Shown one piece after another: positions 54,105 to 62,929 of a DNA stretch of 64,000 bases. Origin of the DNA: JAJDTR01 sp965220415. GTDB taxonomy: Bacteria; Poribacteria; WGA-4E; JAJDTR01. Position numbers and translations under genes: made by a program. The notes beneath the pieces are model-generated. The model made no database searches. It had not been told where the DNA came from and saw nothing but the letters and a program-made list of their open reading frames with translations. Location: NCBI GenBank assembly GCA_965220415.1, contig OZ244829.1, positions 5,642,001-5,706,000 on the forward strand, given 5' to 3'. Every line of letters begins with the position of its first letter. Positions within the stretch are counted from its first letter, which is position 1.

Positions 54105-55043
54105 TTAGACTTCAAGGTTTAGCCATCGCATTTCATCGTTAGACAATTCAATTTTTAACGCTTCAAGGGAGGAGTCTAGCTCATCAAGCGTGCAAGGTCC
54201 CACAATCGGAATCGTTGGATACGGCTGATGCATGACATAAGCCAGCGCAATTTGGATGGCGGTAAATCCTTTCTTGCTACCCAATTCCTGAGCTCGTTTG
54301 AGCCTTTCAAAATTGTCTCGATTATAGTAGACCCGCACCATATTCCCATCATCCCGATTTTCAGGAGTAAATTGTCCGCTGAAGAATCCTCTTGCCTGTG
54401 AAGACCAAGACAACAGCGGAAATTGATTCTCCCGATGCCAACGTTGGGCTTCCAAGGAGGCGGACAGAACTCCCGGCCACATCGCCTCCATCGGAACGGC
54501 AAGACTCAAGTTTGAACTGCTGACCGCAAAACCAATCAAGCCGTTTTGGACGGCATACTCATTTGCCTCTTGAATACGTAGATGTGTCCAGTTAGATGCA
54601 CCAAAAGCAAGAATTCTTCCCGTCTCAATCTCCTGATTTAGATAATCGACAATCGTAGCTACCGGAATTTGGGGATCGTCGCGATGAATTAGATATAGAT
54701 CGATATAATCCGTGTGTAACCGATCGAGGCTCTCGTCTAAATCGCACTTAATCTCCTGAGGATTAAGTCTCGGGCGCGGCACTTTAGGTGTGTGGTGGGC
54801 GCCTTTGTCTATCAGAAACACTTCTTCACGATTATTGTGTGCCATCAGCCAGGCGCCGATTACCCGTTCGCTGTCTCCGCCGCCATAGGCGTGAGCAGTG
54901 TCTATTGCATTGCCGCCCGCCGCGAAAAAACCATCCAATAGCTTTTCGCCTGTCATCTCCTTGTGCGGAGAGAACACCAAAGTCCCGAGCACAATCCGCG
55001 AAATCGGTTTCGCTACTCCTGGAATAGATAAATGTTCCATCAT
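54105..55043 (-). CDS. Aldo/keto reductase
   Basis: 312 residues with a TIM-barrel fold. The catalytic tetrad is visible: Asp and Tyr in DTAHAYGGGDSERVIG, Lys in VFLIDKGAHH, His in LYLIHRDDP. It also has the NADPH-binding C-terminal region. It is likely an NADPH-dependent reductase of aldehydes, ketones or sugars; specificity is unclear. On the same strand and 75 bp downstream of a PhyH gene, suggesting a shared substrate route. Confidence 0.93.
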   Translation of the reverse strand: MMEHLSIPGVAKPISRIVLGTLVFSPHKEMTGEKLLDGFFAAGGNAIDTAHAYGGGDSERVIGAWLMAHNNREEVFLIDKGAHHTPKVPRPRLNPQEIKCDLDESLDRLHTDYIDLYLIHRDDPQIPVATIVDYLNQEIETGRILAFGASNWTHLRIQEANEYAVQNGLIGFAVSSSNLSLAVPMEAMWPGVLSASLEAQRWHRENQFPLLSWSSQARGFFSGQFTPENRDDGNMVRVYYNRDNFERLKRAQELGSKKGFTAIQIALAYVMHQPYPTIPIVGPCTLDELDSSLEALKIELSNDEMRWLNLEV

Positions 55044-55118
55044 TTTTCCTTTGACGTGATTTCGATGTTACAAGTTGTCATTATCTCGGAGAAAATCCGT
55101 TCAAAAACCCCACTAAAT

Positions 55119-55994
55119 CTAGGAAACAGGTCTCACGGCGGGAGCACCGTGTTGTTCACACCAATCCGCAAGCGGACTTTCGCCCCCGCCCGGACGGTAC
55201 TCCGGTGTCTTCTGATACGGCTCGCCAACAAGGTACCGACCAAGAGGACTAAGCTTGTCCAATACATCCGGCGATTGAGTCCGGTAGTCCATCGGCATTA
55301 CCCAGCGGTAACCATATCCGATCATAATGCCTTTTCGGATCCGCGGGGTCAGGTTCGCCGCTCCTGCGTGCCACGTTCGATTTTCAAAGAGCAGACAATC
55401 ACCCGGTTTCAGACTAGGCTCGACAAAATTGGCCGGATTGGATTGTCCTTCCGGTATTTCCATCGGTTCTACAAGATGATTGCTGCCGGGCGCGACTAAC
55501 GTAGCACCGGAGTTTGGCTCGCTAAGATCAGTCAAGTAATACCCGCATTTCAATAGGATTCGTGGAACGCCGTTACCCAATACTTTGGTGGCGCTTCCGT
55601 AGTCGCGGTGCCAACCGGGCGATCTAGCGTTCTTCAGTGTACCGGGCGGATCCGGATGTTTATAGATAAGGTGCGACGTCATTAACTGCAGATGAGCGCC
55701 AAGCAGTTGAACAACAATTGAGAGGATTTTCTCATTCGTCAGCAAAGGAACAAAAATGTCATCTATCGCGACACAATTTCGGAAACTGTCGTACAGTTCA
55801 CTGTGACTGACTTGCCGGTTTTCACGTCTATCGCTTGCCATTAGCCGATCGCCGGCTTCTATGAGTTTGCCGATAGTGGGCGGATCCAATACGCCGCGCA
55901 CTACGAGATATCCCTCTTCGTCAAATTGGCGTATTTCATCGTTTGCGAGGGAATGCCATTTCAAATTTAAAGGTTTAATTGTCGTTTCTGTCAT
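55119..55994 (-). CDS. Phytanoyl-CoA dioxygenase family protein (PhyH), copy 3
   Basis: 291 residues. Iron site HRDYGS (His-x-Asp) and the distal His in NRTWHAGAAN, with the oxoglutarate Arg in RIRKGIMIGY. The N-terminus EGYLVVRGVLD is typical. It is a close paralogue of copy 4 (61923) through its entire length, including QLLGA and MTSHLIYK, so the two probably act on similar substrates. The substrate is unknown. Confidence 0.94.
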   Translation of the reverse strand: MTETTIKPLNLKWHSLANDEIRQFDEEGYLVVRGVLDPPTIGKLIEAGDRLMASDRRENRQVSHSELYDSFRNCVAIDDIFVPLLTNEKILSIVVQLLGAHLQLMTSHLIYKHPDPPGTLKNARSPGWHRDYGSATKVLGNGVPRILLKCGYYLTDLSEPNSGATLVAPGSNHLVEPMEIPEGQSNPANFVEPSLKPGDCLLFENRTWHAGAANLTPRIRKGIMIGYGYRWVMPMDYRTQSPDVLDKLSPLGRYLVGEPYQKTPEYRPGGGESPLADWCEQHGAPAVRPVS

Positions 55995-56241
55995 TTTCTG
56001 GTTTCTCTGCGATTCAACTAAGATTTCTCGACCGTATCCTATTAACGATAACGCGTTGTCGTAAATTGCCTGGGTGGACAGGATTCCAAAACCTAAGAGA
56101 TTATATCATAAGAACGCTCGAAAATGAACCTATGTATTTCTGTGCTTGCACGGATCTCGGGATGCGGCAACAGAGTGGGAAGGTTTTGAAGTTCAATGTA
56201 GCTTGAAAGGTGCGGGATACATAAGGCTGCCAATTTTTTTG
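55995..56241. other. Intergenic stretch, nothing recognised
   Basis: No gene, RNA or repeat recognised between the divergent PhyH and LamG-like genes. Confidence 0.4.
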
Positions 56242-56270
56242 TTGACAAATTTTGAGTGTAATGCTACACT
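56242..56270 (+). promoter_or_regulatory. Sigma-70-like promoter for the first LamG-like gene
   Basis: TTGACA (56242-56247), 17-bp spacer, TACACT (56265-56270), about 90 bp before ATG 56363. Confidence 0.65.
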
Positions 56271-56362
56271 GCTTTGGTGTTTTATCAACAAATTGCACTC
56301 AAGGATTGTGGCCCGGTTGCGTTGAGTGGGAAGACCATAAACTGCGACAAGGAGTAGCACCT

Positions 56363-57073
56363 ATGAGGAAGTTTGTTTTATTCGGTCTCGTGGTAGCGAG
56401 TCTAGTTCTGTTACCGTATTCGGCGGGCGTGGCACAGGATGAGGAGCCGGAAAACGTACTGTTACGAGAAGACTTTGACGGAAAGGAAAAAAAGGACACG
56501 TGGGAAGTCCTTGAGCGTGATGCCGGAAGCGATTACGGAGTCACTAAAGGATTTTTAAATGCGTTTGGGTCACTTCAATGGCAGTTCAGGATGCCGTTTG
56601 CCAAACAGTTACCGCCAGGTCGTCTGACGGGCGCCGTGCAATTAGAGTTTAGATACCGGATTAGTAGAAGCAAAGACGATCAGAGTTTCCTGGTAGGCTT
56701 AGGTTGGAAAGACGGAGTTTTGGTAGAACGTGCAGCCACTGTTGCCCTTAACGCTGGAAATCTTGGAATAAATGAAGACTTAAATGGCACGGCGGCGAAG
56801 CAGGGCGATTGGCATAGCGTACGCCTGGTGCTGGGCAGGTTGAGTAACAATACGTACGAAGTTCATCTTAACGGAAGCCGTGTGGGATTTAACGTTCCGG
56901 TTCAAAAAAAGGGAATTCATGTCGATAGCGTGTTGATGTGTACAAAGCCCAATGCTCGCGGCAGTACAGGCGAATGGCAGATAGATGACATGCTGGTGTC
57001 CGTCGTACCGTTGGCGGTTGAGTCGGCCGATAGACTCGCCACGACATGGGCGAACGTGAAGATAGGCCAATAG
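56363..57073 (+). CDS. Secreted LamG/concanavalin-like domain protein
   Basis: 236 residues from ATG 56363, with AAGGAG 8 bases before it. A signal peptide (FVLFGLVVASLVLLPYSAGVAQ) is followed by a concanavalin-like beta-sandwich (LREDFDGK...WEVLERDAG, FRYRISRSKDDQ, EVHLNG, DDMLVSVV). Its last 14 residues, DRLATTWANVKIGQ, parallel GKLSSTWGEIKAGF at the end of the next gene. It probably binds carbohydrate or a surface ligand outside the cytoplasm. It has its own promoter. Confidence 0.78.
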   Translation: MRKFVLFGLVVASLVLLPYSAGVAQDEEPENVLLREDFDGKEKKDTWEVLERDAGSDYGVTKGFLNAFGSLQWQFRMPFAKQLPPGRLTGAVQLEFRYRISRSKDDQSFLVGLGWKDGVLVERAATVALNAGNLGINEDLNGTAAKQGDWHSVRLVLGRLSNNTYEVHLNGSRVGFNVPVQKKGIHVDSVLMCTKPNARGSTGEWQIDDMLVSVVPLAVESADRLATTWANVKIGQ

Positions 57074-57172
57074 CAGAACTCTGAAAATCTCTGTTTAATT
57101 CGTTGTAGGTGCAAAGATGCTTATTTCGCAAGGGGGTGGTGAACCCAGTTACAGCGGAAATTCAAGAAAAGA

Positions 57173-57375
57173 TATACTCTACGCTGTTGGAAGTTGCGTT
57201 TTTTAAGAGTTAAGAAATAGAGCGTGAGTTTTGCAAGTGGTAGGAGGAAATTCCGATTCCCGATCGTCGCGATTCGGAGAGGGATCTCTATCGCACTCGC
57301 TATCCACTCGTTTGATCGCTCCTACAAACCTTCGGTGCACAAGGGCGCCAAATTGACCGATGCTGAGTATAACTC
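57173..57375. repeat. ~203-bp MITE-like repeat, copy B (inverted relative to A)
   Basis: Reverse-complement match to 11147-11348 end to end, one base longer (an extra A/T in a homopolymer run). Outer ends TATACTC and GAGTATA. Contains the GATC unit at 57283-57317 and the TAGGAGG / GCTCCTACA arms. Confidence 0.85.
57283..57317 (+). repeat. GATC-bounded 31-bp unit, copy in repeat B
   Basis: GATC at 57283 and 57314. Identical to the unit in copy A, reverse complemented. Confidence 0.85.
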
Positions 57376-57491
57376 AAACGGATTGGCAGTGATTCCGTTT
57401 TAAGTCAAATGAACGATTCTAGTTAACTGAATACTTCGTTAATCCAGAAGGTGAATTATCCTTCCATGAATTGCAAAGGAGAAAGAAGATA

Positions 57492-58295
57492 ATGTTTAGC
57501 ACGTTTACCAGAATCTTTATCGCAGTGTTTCTGTTGGCGTCAGTAGTGGGTTTGTCCGAAGCTCAGATTGTCCGGGAAGGGCTGGTTAGTTACTGGTCTT
57601 TCAACGAGGATTCCATTAGGGGCGACAAGGTCAGCGACCTTTGGGTTGACAATCACGGCACACTAATAGAGGATCCCTTGGAAGTTGAAGGGAAGTATGG
57701 AGAAGCTCTAGAGTTTACGGGCGCCAATCATATTGATATTCCCGATAGCGACACTTTGGATTTAACGACGGGCGAGGTCTCTGTTACGACTTGGGTGCTT
57801 CGCACCGGTCCCGGAGAGACCGAGCGCGGCGGAATTGTTGAAAAAGGCACCGGAGGCACGGACAATACGCCGTTACTTCTGAGAGAATGGAATGCCGGAA
57901 CGGTGGACTTTGAAGTACGGTCGTTGGAAGCTACGCCGGAGAGAAACTGGGCAAAGTTGCAATCCGATTCGATAGCGCTCATAGATGACGTGTGGGTATT
58001 CCTTGCCGGCACCTTTGACGGACAAGACCAAAAAATATACGTCAACGCTAAGCTTGATGGTACACTGGCTAATCCGGGCGGCTACACCAACAACGATCTT
58101 ATGTTGCGGATTGGATGGGATCCTCACGCCCAAGAGAGACACTTTGTCGGTGTAATCGACGAAGTCGCTATCTACGACCGGGCGCTAACGCCGAATGAAG
58201 TGGAGCAGAACATGAACGCTTCTCTCGGAATCACTTCTGTTGACCCTGCTGGAAAACTCAGTTCCACATGGGGCGAAATCAAGGCTGGCTTTTAA
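57492..58295 (+). CDS. Secreted LamG-domain protein
   Basis: 267 residues from ATG 57492. AAAGGAG lies about 10 bases upstream; the longer frame would need a TTG start. Signal peptide (IFIAVFLLASVVGLSEAQ) and one LamG/LamG_3 domain (LVSYWSFNEDS, EFTGANHIDIPDSDTLDL, TWVLRTGPGE, VFLAGTFDGQDQKIYVNA and DEVAIYDRALTPNEVEQN near the C-terminus). The last 14 residues (GKLSSTWGEIKAGF) match the end of the preceding LamG-like protein. Extracellular or periplasmic ligand binding is likely. Confidence 0.9.
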   Translation: MFSTFTRIFIAVFLLASVVGLSEAQIVREGLVSYWSFNEDSIRGDKVSDLWVDNHGTLIEDPLEVEGKYGEALEFTGANHIDIPDSDTLDLTTGEVSVTTWVLRTGPGETERGGIVEKGTGGTDNTPLLLREWNAGTVDFEVRSLEATPERNWAKLQSDSIALIDDVWVFLAGTFDGQDQKIYVNAKLDGTLANPGGYTNNDLMLRIGWDPHAQERHFVGVIDEVAIYDRALTPNEVEQNMNASLGITSVDPAGKLSSTWGEIKAGF

Positions 58296-58672
58296 GTAAA
58301 ATCCTTGAATCGGCCCTGTAAAGTTCCTGTGGAGCACCGTTAACAAATCTCTGGATCTGGAATTGGAGGTCTGTATGCGGCAGAATGCTATCGGCGTTGC
58401 GGTCCGTATACAAACCTTCAATTTCAAATACGGTAATCTAGTTTTGTCCGCCAATGTACCCGCCATGAAATTTACTGGTGTTGAACTGCTCAAACAAGCT
58501 AGGTTGCATCCATTCCCAAAATTACTACCGGCCTGATAAAGTTGCTTGCGTATTATCAGCGCTGACAACCCGCTTATTCAAGCACCCTCCCTGAATCAAT
58601 TTAATACGTCTTACGCTAGCGGACACAACGATTTCCGTGTGTTGCGTTTCCAATGTCTTATGGAGAAACCGG
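58296..58672. other. Intergenic gap, nothing recognised
   Basis: No credible gene, RNA or repeat in this 377-bp stretch. Confidence 0.4.
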
Positions 58673-60589
58673 ATGCCGGCTGAACCGGGAAACCAGCGTG
58701 GTGTCACGCTCCGTGCAGTATTAATTGGCCTCGCGTTTATCCCCGTCAACGTTTACCTCGTCGTGCAATGGGAAACTGTATGGGACATCCAGGATCCCAC
58801 CACGCTGACGATAGCCTTTAACGCCGTTTTCTGTCTTTTCCTCCTCATCGTCGTCAATCTGCCGTTCCGCCGATACATCCCGAATTTGGCGCTGCATCAA
58901 GGCGAGCTACTTACCGTCTACAGCATATTGATGGTGGCTGTACCCGTGAGTGGACATGACTTCACTCACAGCATCATGGGGACATTGGGAAACGCTCACT
59001 GGTTCGCCACGCCCGAAAACGAGTGGGCAACTCTGTTTCGCGGCTATGTCCCCGAATGGCTTGAGCCGCAAGTGCACGTCTTGGACGGTTATTTCACGGG
59101 ACAGTCGTCATTCTACACATCTAGGCATATCATAGGCTGGTTACAGCCGATGATGTGGTGGACGCTGTTCTTGATGGTGCAGTCGTACGTGATGATCTGC
59201 GCCGACATCATCATGCGCAAGCAGTGGATTGAACGTGAAAAGCTGACTTATCCGCTGGTCCACCTACCTTTCGAAATGACTCGAACAGGCGAGGCGGAAA
59301 GCCTTTTTAAGAACGGGTTGTTTTGGATCGGCTTCGGTTCCGCTGCCGGCATCTGTCTGCTCAACGGGTTCAGCGTGCTGTTCCCGGTGATCCCGAGTAT
59401 CCCCGTGTCCTACGATTTGGACCAACACTTTGTAGAGCGCCCATGGACCGCACTTAGGTCGCTGCGGGGGATGCCGGTTCACGTAAACCCCTTTGCAATT
59501 GGACTTGCGTTTGCCGTGCCGCTCGATCTTCTCTTTTCCTGCTGGGTGTTTTTCCTAGTGTGGAAATTTCAGTTCGTATGGGGCAGTGCGGTCGGGGTAA
59601 ATGTACCGCAGTACCCTTTTGTCAGCCAGCAGATGCTCGGCGCTTATTTGGGAATTCTTGTGATTGCGCTTTGGTTGGCGAGAAAGCATCTTCGGGCGGT
59701 TTTCCAAGTCATTGTCGGTTCCCGCCGGGGCACGGATGATTCTACCGAGCCGATGCGCTACAGAACTGCTGCACTCGGTACTGTTCTGGGAATCGTCTTT
59801 TTGGTTGGATTCTGCTATCGCGCGGGAATGTCGGTGTCATTCGTGCTGGCGTTCTTCGTGATTTACTTTCTGATTATCTTCGCGTTTACGCGGATGCGCG
59901 CGGAGTTGGGACCACCGGCTCATGGCATTCCCCATTTTGGTCCCTTCCAACTCATTGTATCAATAGTGGGCAGTCGTAGAATACCGGTGCAGACACTTGT
60001 CGCATCAGCGCCGCATTGGACGCATACCAAGGGGTTTCAGAGTCAACCCATGCCAGCCTATATGGAGAGTTTCAAGCTGGCGGATCGATCCGGACTCAAC
60101 ACACGCAATCTCTGGAAAGTTTGTCTTCTTGCAACGTTTGTGTCTGTCATCGTGACGTTCTGGGCATTTCTGGATCTTAGCTACAAGTGGGGTGGCCCCG
60201 GAGCCTGGCGTGGCAATCTTGCGTACAATGTGATCGAGAGATTGCTTAAGCAACCGGTCGGCACAGACGGCGCCTCCCTGATGTCAACTGCATTCGGTTG
60301 TATCTTCGTCTTGGGGGGTACTGTACTGCGACTGCGGTTTCTCTGGTGGCCGTTGCACCCGATCGCCTATCCTCTGGCGGGGTATCAGTTCTTCGCCCAC
60401 TTGTGGTTTCCCTTTTTGGTGAGCTGGTTAATCAAGGCGCCGCTTCTTAAGTATGGGGGCATCAGGGCGTATCGAAAGTCTCTGCCTCTATTCCTTGGAT
60501 TTATTTTAGGCGACTTTGTTCCGGGAACCATGTGGGGAATCATGGGACTGTTGACAGGTGAACCAACGTATACATTCAAGAATTGGTAG
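58673..60589 (+). CDS. DUF6785/DUF6784-type polytopic membrane protein
   Basis: 638 residues from ATG 58673 with GGAG 8 bases upstream. At least 12 hydrophobic segments. It has the pattern I associate with DUF6785 (N-terminal part, LRAVLIGLAFIPVNVYL and NLALHQGELLTVYSILM) and DUF6784 (C-terminal part, FLWWPLHPIAYPLAGY). The overall layout recalls oligopeptide-transporter-like proteins. Function unknown. The SDR gene starts 11 bp after its stop, so both are likely one operon. Confidence 0.78.
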   Translation: MPAEPGNQRGVTLRAVLIGLAFIPVNVYLVVQWETVWDIQDPTTLTIAFNAVFCLFLLIVVNLPFRRYIPNLALHQGELLTVYSILMVAVPVSGHDFTHSIMGTLGNAHWFATPENEWATLFRGYVPEWLEPQVHVLDGYFTGQSSFYTSRHIIGWLQPMMWWTLFLMVQSYVMICADIIMRKQWIEREKLTYPLVHLPFEMTRTGEAESLFKNGLFWIGFGSAAGICLLNGFSVLFPVIPSIPVSYDLDQHFVERPWTALRSLRGMPVHVNPFAIGLAFAVPLDLLFSCWVFFLVWKFQFVWGSAVGVNVPQYPFVSQQMLGAYLGILVIALWLARKHLRAVFQVIVGSRRGTDDSTEPMRYRTAALGTVLGIVFLVGFCYRAGMSVSFVLAFFVIYFLIIFAFTRMRAELGPPAHGIPHFGPFQLIVSIVGSRRIPVQTLVASAPHWTHTKGFQSQPMPAYMESFKLADRSGLNTRNLWKVCLLATFVSVIVTFWAFLDLSYKWGGPGAWRGNLAYNVIERLLKQPVGTDGASLMSTAFGCIFVLGGTVLRLRFLWWPLHPIAYPLAGYQFFAHLWFPFLVSWLIKAPLLKYGGIRAYRKSLPLFLGFILGDFVPGTMWGIMGLLTGEPTYTFKNW

Positions 60590-60600
60590 GGAAAAATAAC

Positions 60601-61359
60601 ATGATTCATATCGATCTTTCGGATAAAGTTGCGGTAATTACTGGTGGATCAGGCGCTTTGGGTCGAGTGATGGTTAGAACCCTTGCCCGAGCCGGAGCGG
60701 ATATTGCCGTCTGCTACCATCAAAATGAAGTCATGGCGGAACGATTATTGGAGGAAATTCAAGCATTGGGCGTGCGCGGGATGGTTGTGCAGGCGGATGT
60801 CACCGATGCGGATTCGATATTCAGCATGCGCGATGCCGTTACGTCGAAGTTGGGAGCAGCTAACATCATCGTCAATAACGCTGTCATTCAGTACAAATGG
60901 GTTTCGGTACTGGATCAACCCGCGGAAGACTATGAGAGCCAGTTCCGGTCGTGCGTGCTGCACAATGTGCACATGACCAAGGCTTTCGTTCCCGCGATGA
61001 TCGAATCCGGGTGGGGGCGCGTGATCGGCATCAACACCGAATGCGCGATGCAGAACTTTGTAAGCCAGAGTGCCTATACGGCGGGAAAGCGCGGAATGGA
61101 CGGAGTCTTACGTGTCTTAGCCAAAGAGGTGGGAGCCCACGGAGTTACTGTGAATCAGGTCGCCCCGGGATGGACGATTAGTGACAAAAGCCCTGATAGC
61201 GCATCCGATCAAGGTTATAATGAAAAAGTGCCTCTCCAACGACGAGGTACTGCCCAAGAGATTGCAAATGTAGTGCTTTTTCTCGCGTCCGATCTAGCCA
61301 GCTACATCACCGGCGCTTATATCCCGGTCTGCGGCGGCAATGTGATGCCGACAATTTAG
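60601..61359 (+). CDS. SDR-family oxidoreductase
   Basis: 252 residues from ATG 60601. Cofactor motif TGGSGALGR, NNAV, and the active site with SAYTAGK (Tyr-x-x-x-Lys). The C-terminus GAYIPVCGGNVMPTI is typical of FabG-like SDRs, with no fusion. It lies directly behind the DUF6785-type membrane protein, so it may process what that protein moves, possibly a sugar acid. The substrate is unknown. Confidence 0.93.
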   Translation: MIHIDLSDKVAVITGGSGALGRVMVRTLARAGADIAVCYHQNEVMAERLLEEIQALGVRGMVVQADVTDADSIFSMRDAVTSKLGAANIIVNNAVIQYKWVSVLDQPAEDYESQFRSCVLHNVHMTKAFVPAMIESGWGRVIGINTECAMQNFVSQSAYTAGKRGMDGVLRVLAKEVGAHGVTVNQVAPGWTISDKSPDSASDQGYNEKVPLQRRGTAQEIANVVLFLASDLASYITGAYIPVCGGNVMPTI

Positions 61360-61415
61360 TAATTGCCGCAAATGTAGCGACATGTATCCGTGATGGGATT
61401 GGATCTTTCTTCGTG

Positions 61416-61920
61416 TTATGACCGCGACATTCGTGCCCATTCCTCACGTGAAGAAATTACCTGTTCGGGATGTGCGCGGCTTCGTACGAGATGTCCATTG
61501 ACGCTCGTAAGTGTTGGTTGACGAGCATCCTGATAACGAAAATCGGCATTCCATCGAAGTTTGCCCGAGTGGTTAATACCCCCCTGATGGAACAGCAGAT
61601 TCTGGAAAATAAGCATGTCGCCGGGGTTTATTTCAATATCGGCAACCTTTTTTGTGTGCACCGGGAATAATCTGTATACAGCCGTTGTGCGTATCGACGG
61701 GTTGAAGAGGCGTCCAACAGTTTATGTACTGAAGCTCTGAGTATGCCTCGTCAGAGGGCTCTAATCTTCCCTACCCTGCGCCAAGATAACCTGCATCCTG
61801 GTGCCGCAAACTCTCGTACCGCTTGTTGGGTAACGCACGCATGCGACCACGCAAAAATGTGATTCACTTCTTGGGATAGGTTGTAATGGAATAAAGCAGG
61901 TTTACGCCTAGGAAGTTGAC
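61416..61920 (-). pseudogene. Decayed phytanoyl-CoA dioxygenase gene
   Basis: A minus-strand stretch reads, from about 61768 down, LQYINCWTPLQPVD, NGCIQIIPG, INPGDMLIFQNLLFHQGG and GKLRWNADFRYQD, which is the C-terminal half of a PhyH protein with its distal His and Arg. It has no start codon of its own. The preceding bases in another frame read RKPALFHYNLSQEVNHIFAW, resembling the upstream part of such a protein. The His-x-Asp region is missing, so there is at least one deletion or frame change. It is a different PhyH subtype from copies 3 and 4. Confidence 0.7.
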
Positions 61921-61922
61921 CG

Positions 61923-62783
61923 TCAGAGCCGTTGAGGTTGCGGGGGCCGCGTATCGGGAATACCGAGTTCCTCACACCACTCCCTGAGCGGGTTTCGTCC
62001 GCCTTCGGACCGATATTCCACGGTATCTTCAACTTCTCCGCCCAATAGATAACGCTGCAGAGGGGTGAGTCTTGCCAGGAAATTTCCCGATTGGGTGACA
62101 TAGTCCATGGGCACAACCCAGCGAAATCCGTAGCCGATCATGACAGCTTTTCTAGTGTCTGCTCCTCTGTGTAACGCTCCCGCGTGGAAGGTTCGGTTTT
62201 CAAAAATCAAGCAGTCGCCAGGCTGCAGACTGGGTTCAAGCACATTGAGGGGATCTGCGCTCCCATCAGGAATGTCAGGTCGACCGATTAGGTGATTGCT
62301 ACCGGGAGCGATTAGGGTCGCGCCGCGGTTCGGGGATGTCAAATCAGTCAGATAGAAGGCGCATTTTACCAATAGGCGCGGAATTGCCGCGTTCCCCAAG
62401 TCTCTGGTTGCCCGAAGATAATCCCGATGCCACCCCGGATGACGACGTGAATCCGGATACTCCTCCGAATCGGGCTGTTTGTAAATTAGGTGAGATGTCA
62501 TCACATGTAGATTGGCGCCAAGCAATTGGACAACTATTGGTAGAATTTTCGGATGATCAATTAACGACACAAACGTGTCATCCAGAGTAACTACATTGCG
62601 GAATCCGTCATACAATTCTCCCAACTGCTGCCTTTTTTCGGTCAGATTGCTGTTTATCAATCTATCTCCCGCTTCAATCAGTTTCGCAATGGATTCATCG
62701 TCCAGCACGTTGCGCACAATCAGATAACCATTTTGGTCAAAGAAGTCAATATCTACGTCTTGAGGGGGTGTGTTTTCAAGCAT
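61923..62783 (-). CDS. Phytanoyl-CoA dioxygenase family protein (PhyH), copy 4
   Basis: 286 residues. His-x-Asp in WHRDYLR, distal His in NRTFHAGAL and Arg in RKAVMIGYG. Very similar to copy 3 at 55119 over the full length (LIEAGDRL, VVQLLGAN, MTSHLIYK, TSPNRGATLIAPGSNHL). The start ATG is at 62781-62783. A gene duplication within this 8-kb stretch is likely. The decayed PhyH begins right after its stop. Confidence 0.94.
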   Translation of the reverse strand: MLENTPPQDVDIDFFDQNGYLIVRNVLDDESIAKLIEAGDRLINSNLTEKRQQLGELYDGFRNVVTLDDTFVSLIDHPKILPIVVQLLGANLHVMTSHLIYKQPDSEEYPDSRRHPGWHRDYLRATRDLGNAAIPRLLVKCAFYLTDLTSPNRGATLIAPGSNHLIGRPDIPDGSADPLNVLEPSLQPGDCLIFENRTFHAGALHRGADTRKAVMIGYGFRWVVPMDYVTQSGNFLARLTPLQRYLLGGEVEDTVEYRSEGGRNPLREWCEELGIPDTRPPQPQRL

Positions 62784-62929
62784 AAGATTTTAATATGTAA
62801 TTAATGATTTGATTTTCCACTACGTGTCGGCTAGTATCCGAATGCTGGAGCGCACTCGGAATTACCTAAACTTCAAGGTTCATGATACTAGAGACGCTTG
62901 AGCTTGTCAAGCCGATAGCCAGGCTAGTC

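Larger units (their letters stand above)
57074..57491. other. Intergenic stretch holding MITE-like repeat B
   Basis: Between the two LamG-like genes. The 203-bp repeat fills half of it; the remainder has no recognisable gene. Confidence 0.5.

Noticed and set aside
11205..57317. GATC ends explained simply as Dam methylation or MutH sites
   Set aside because: GATC alone is frequent and would not produce a fixed 31-bp spacing with a conserved interior.
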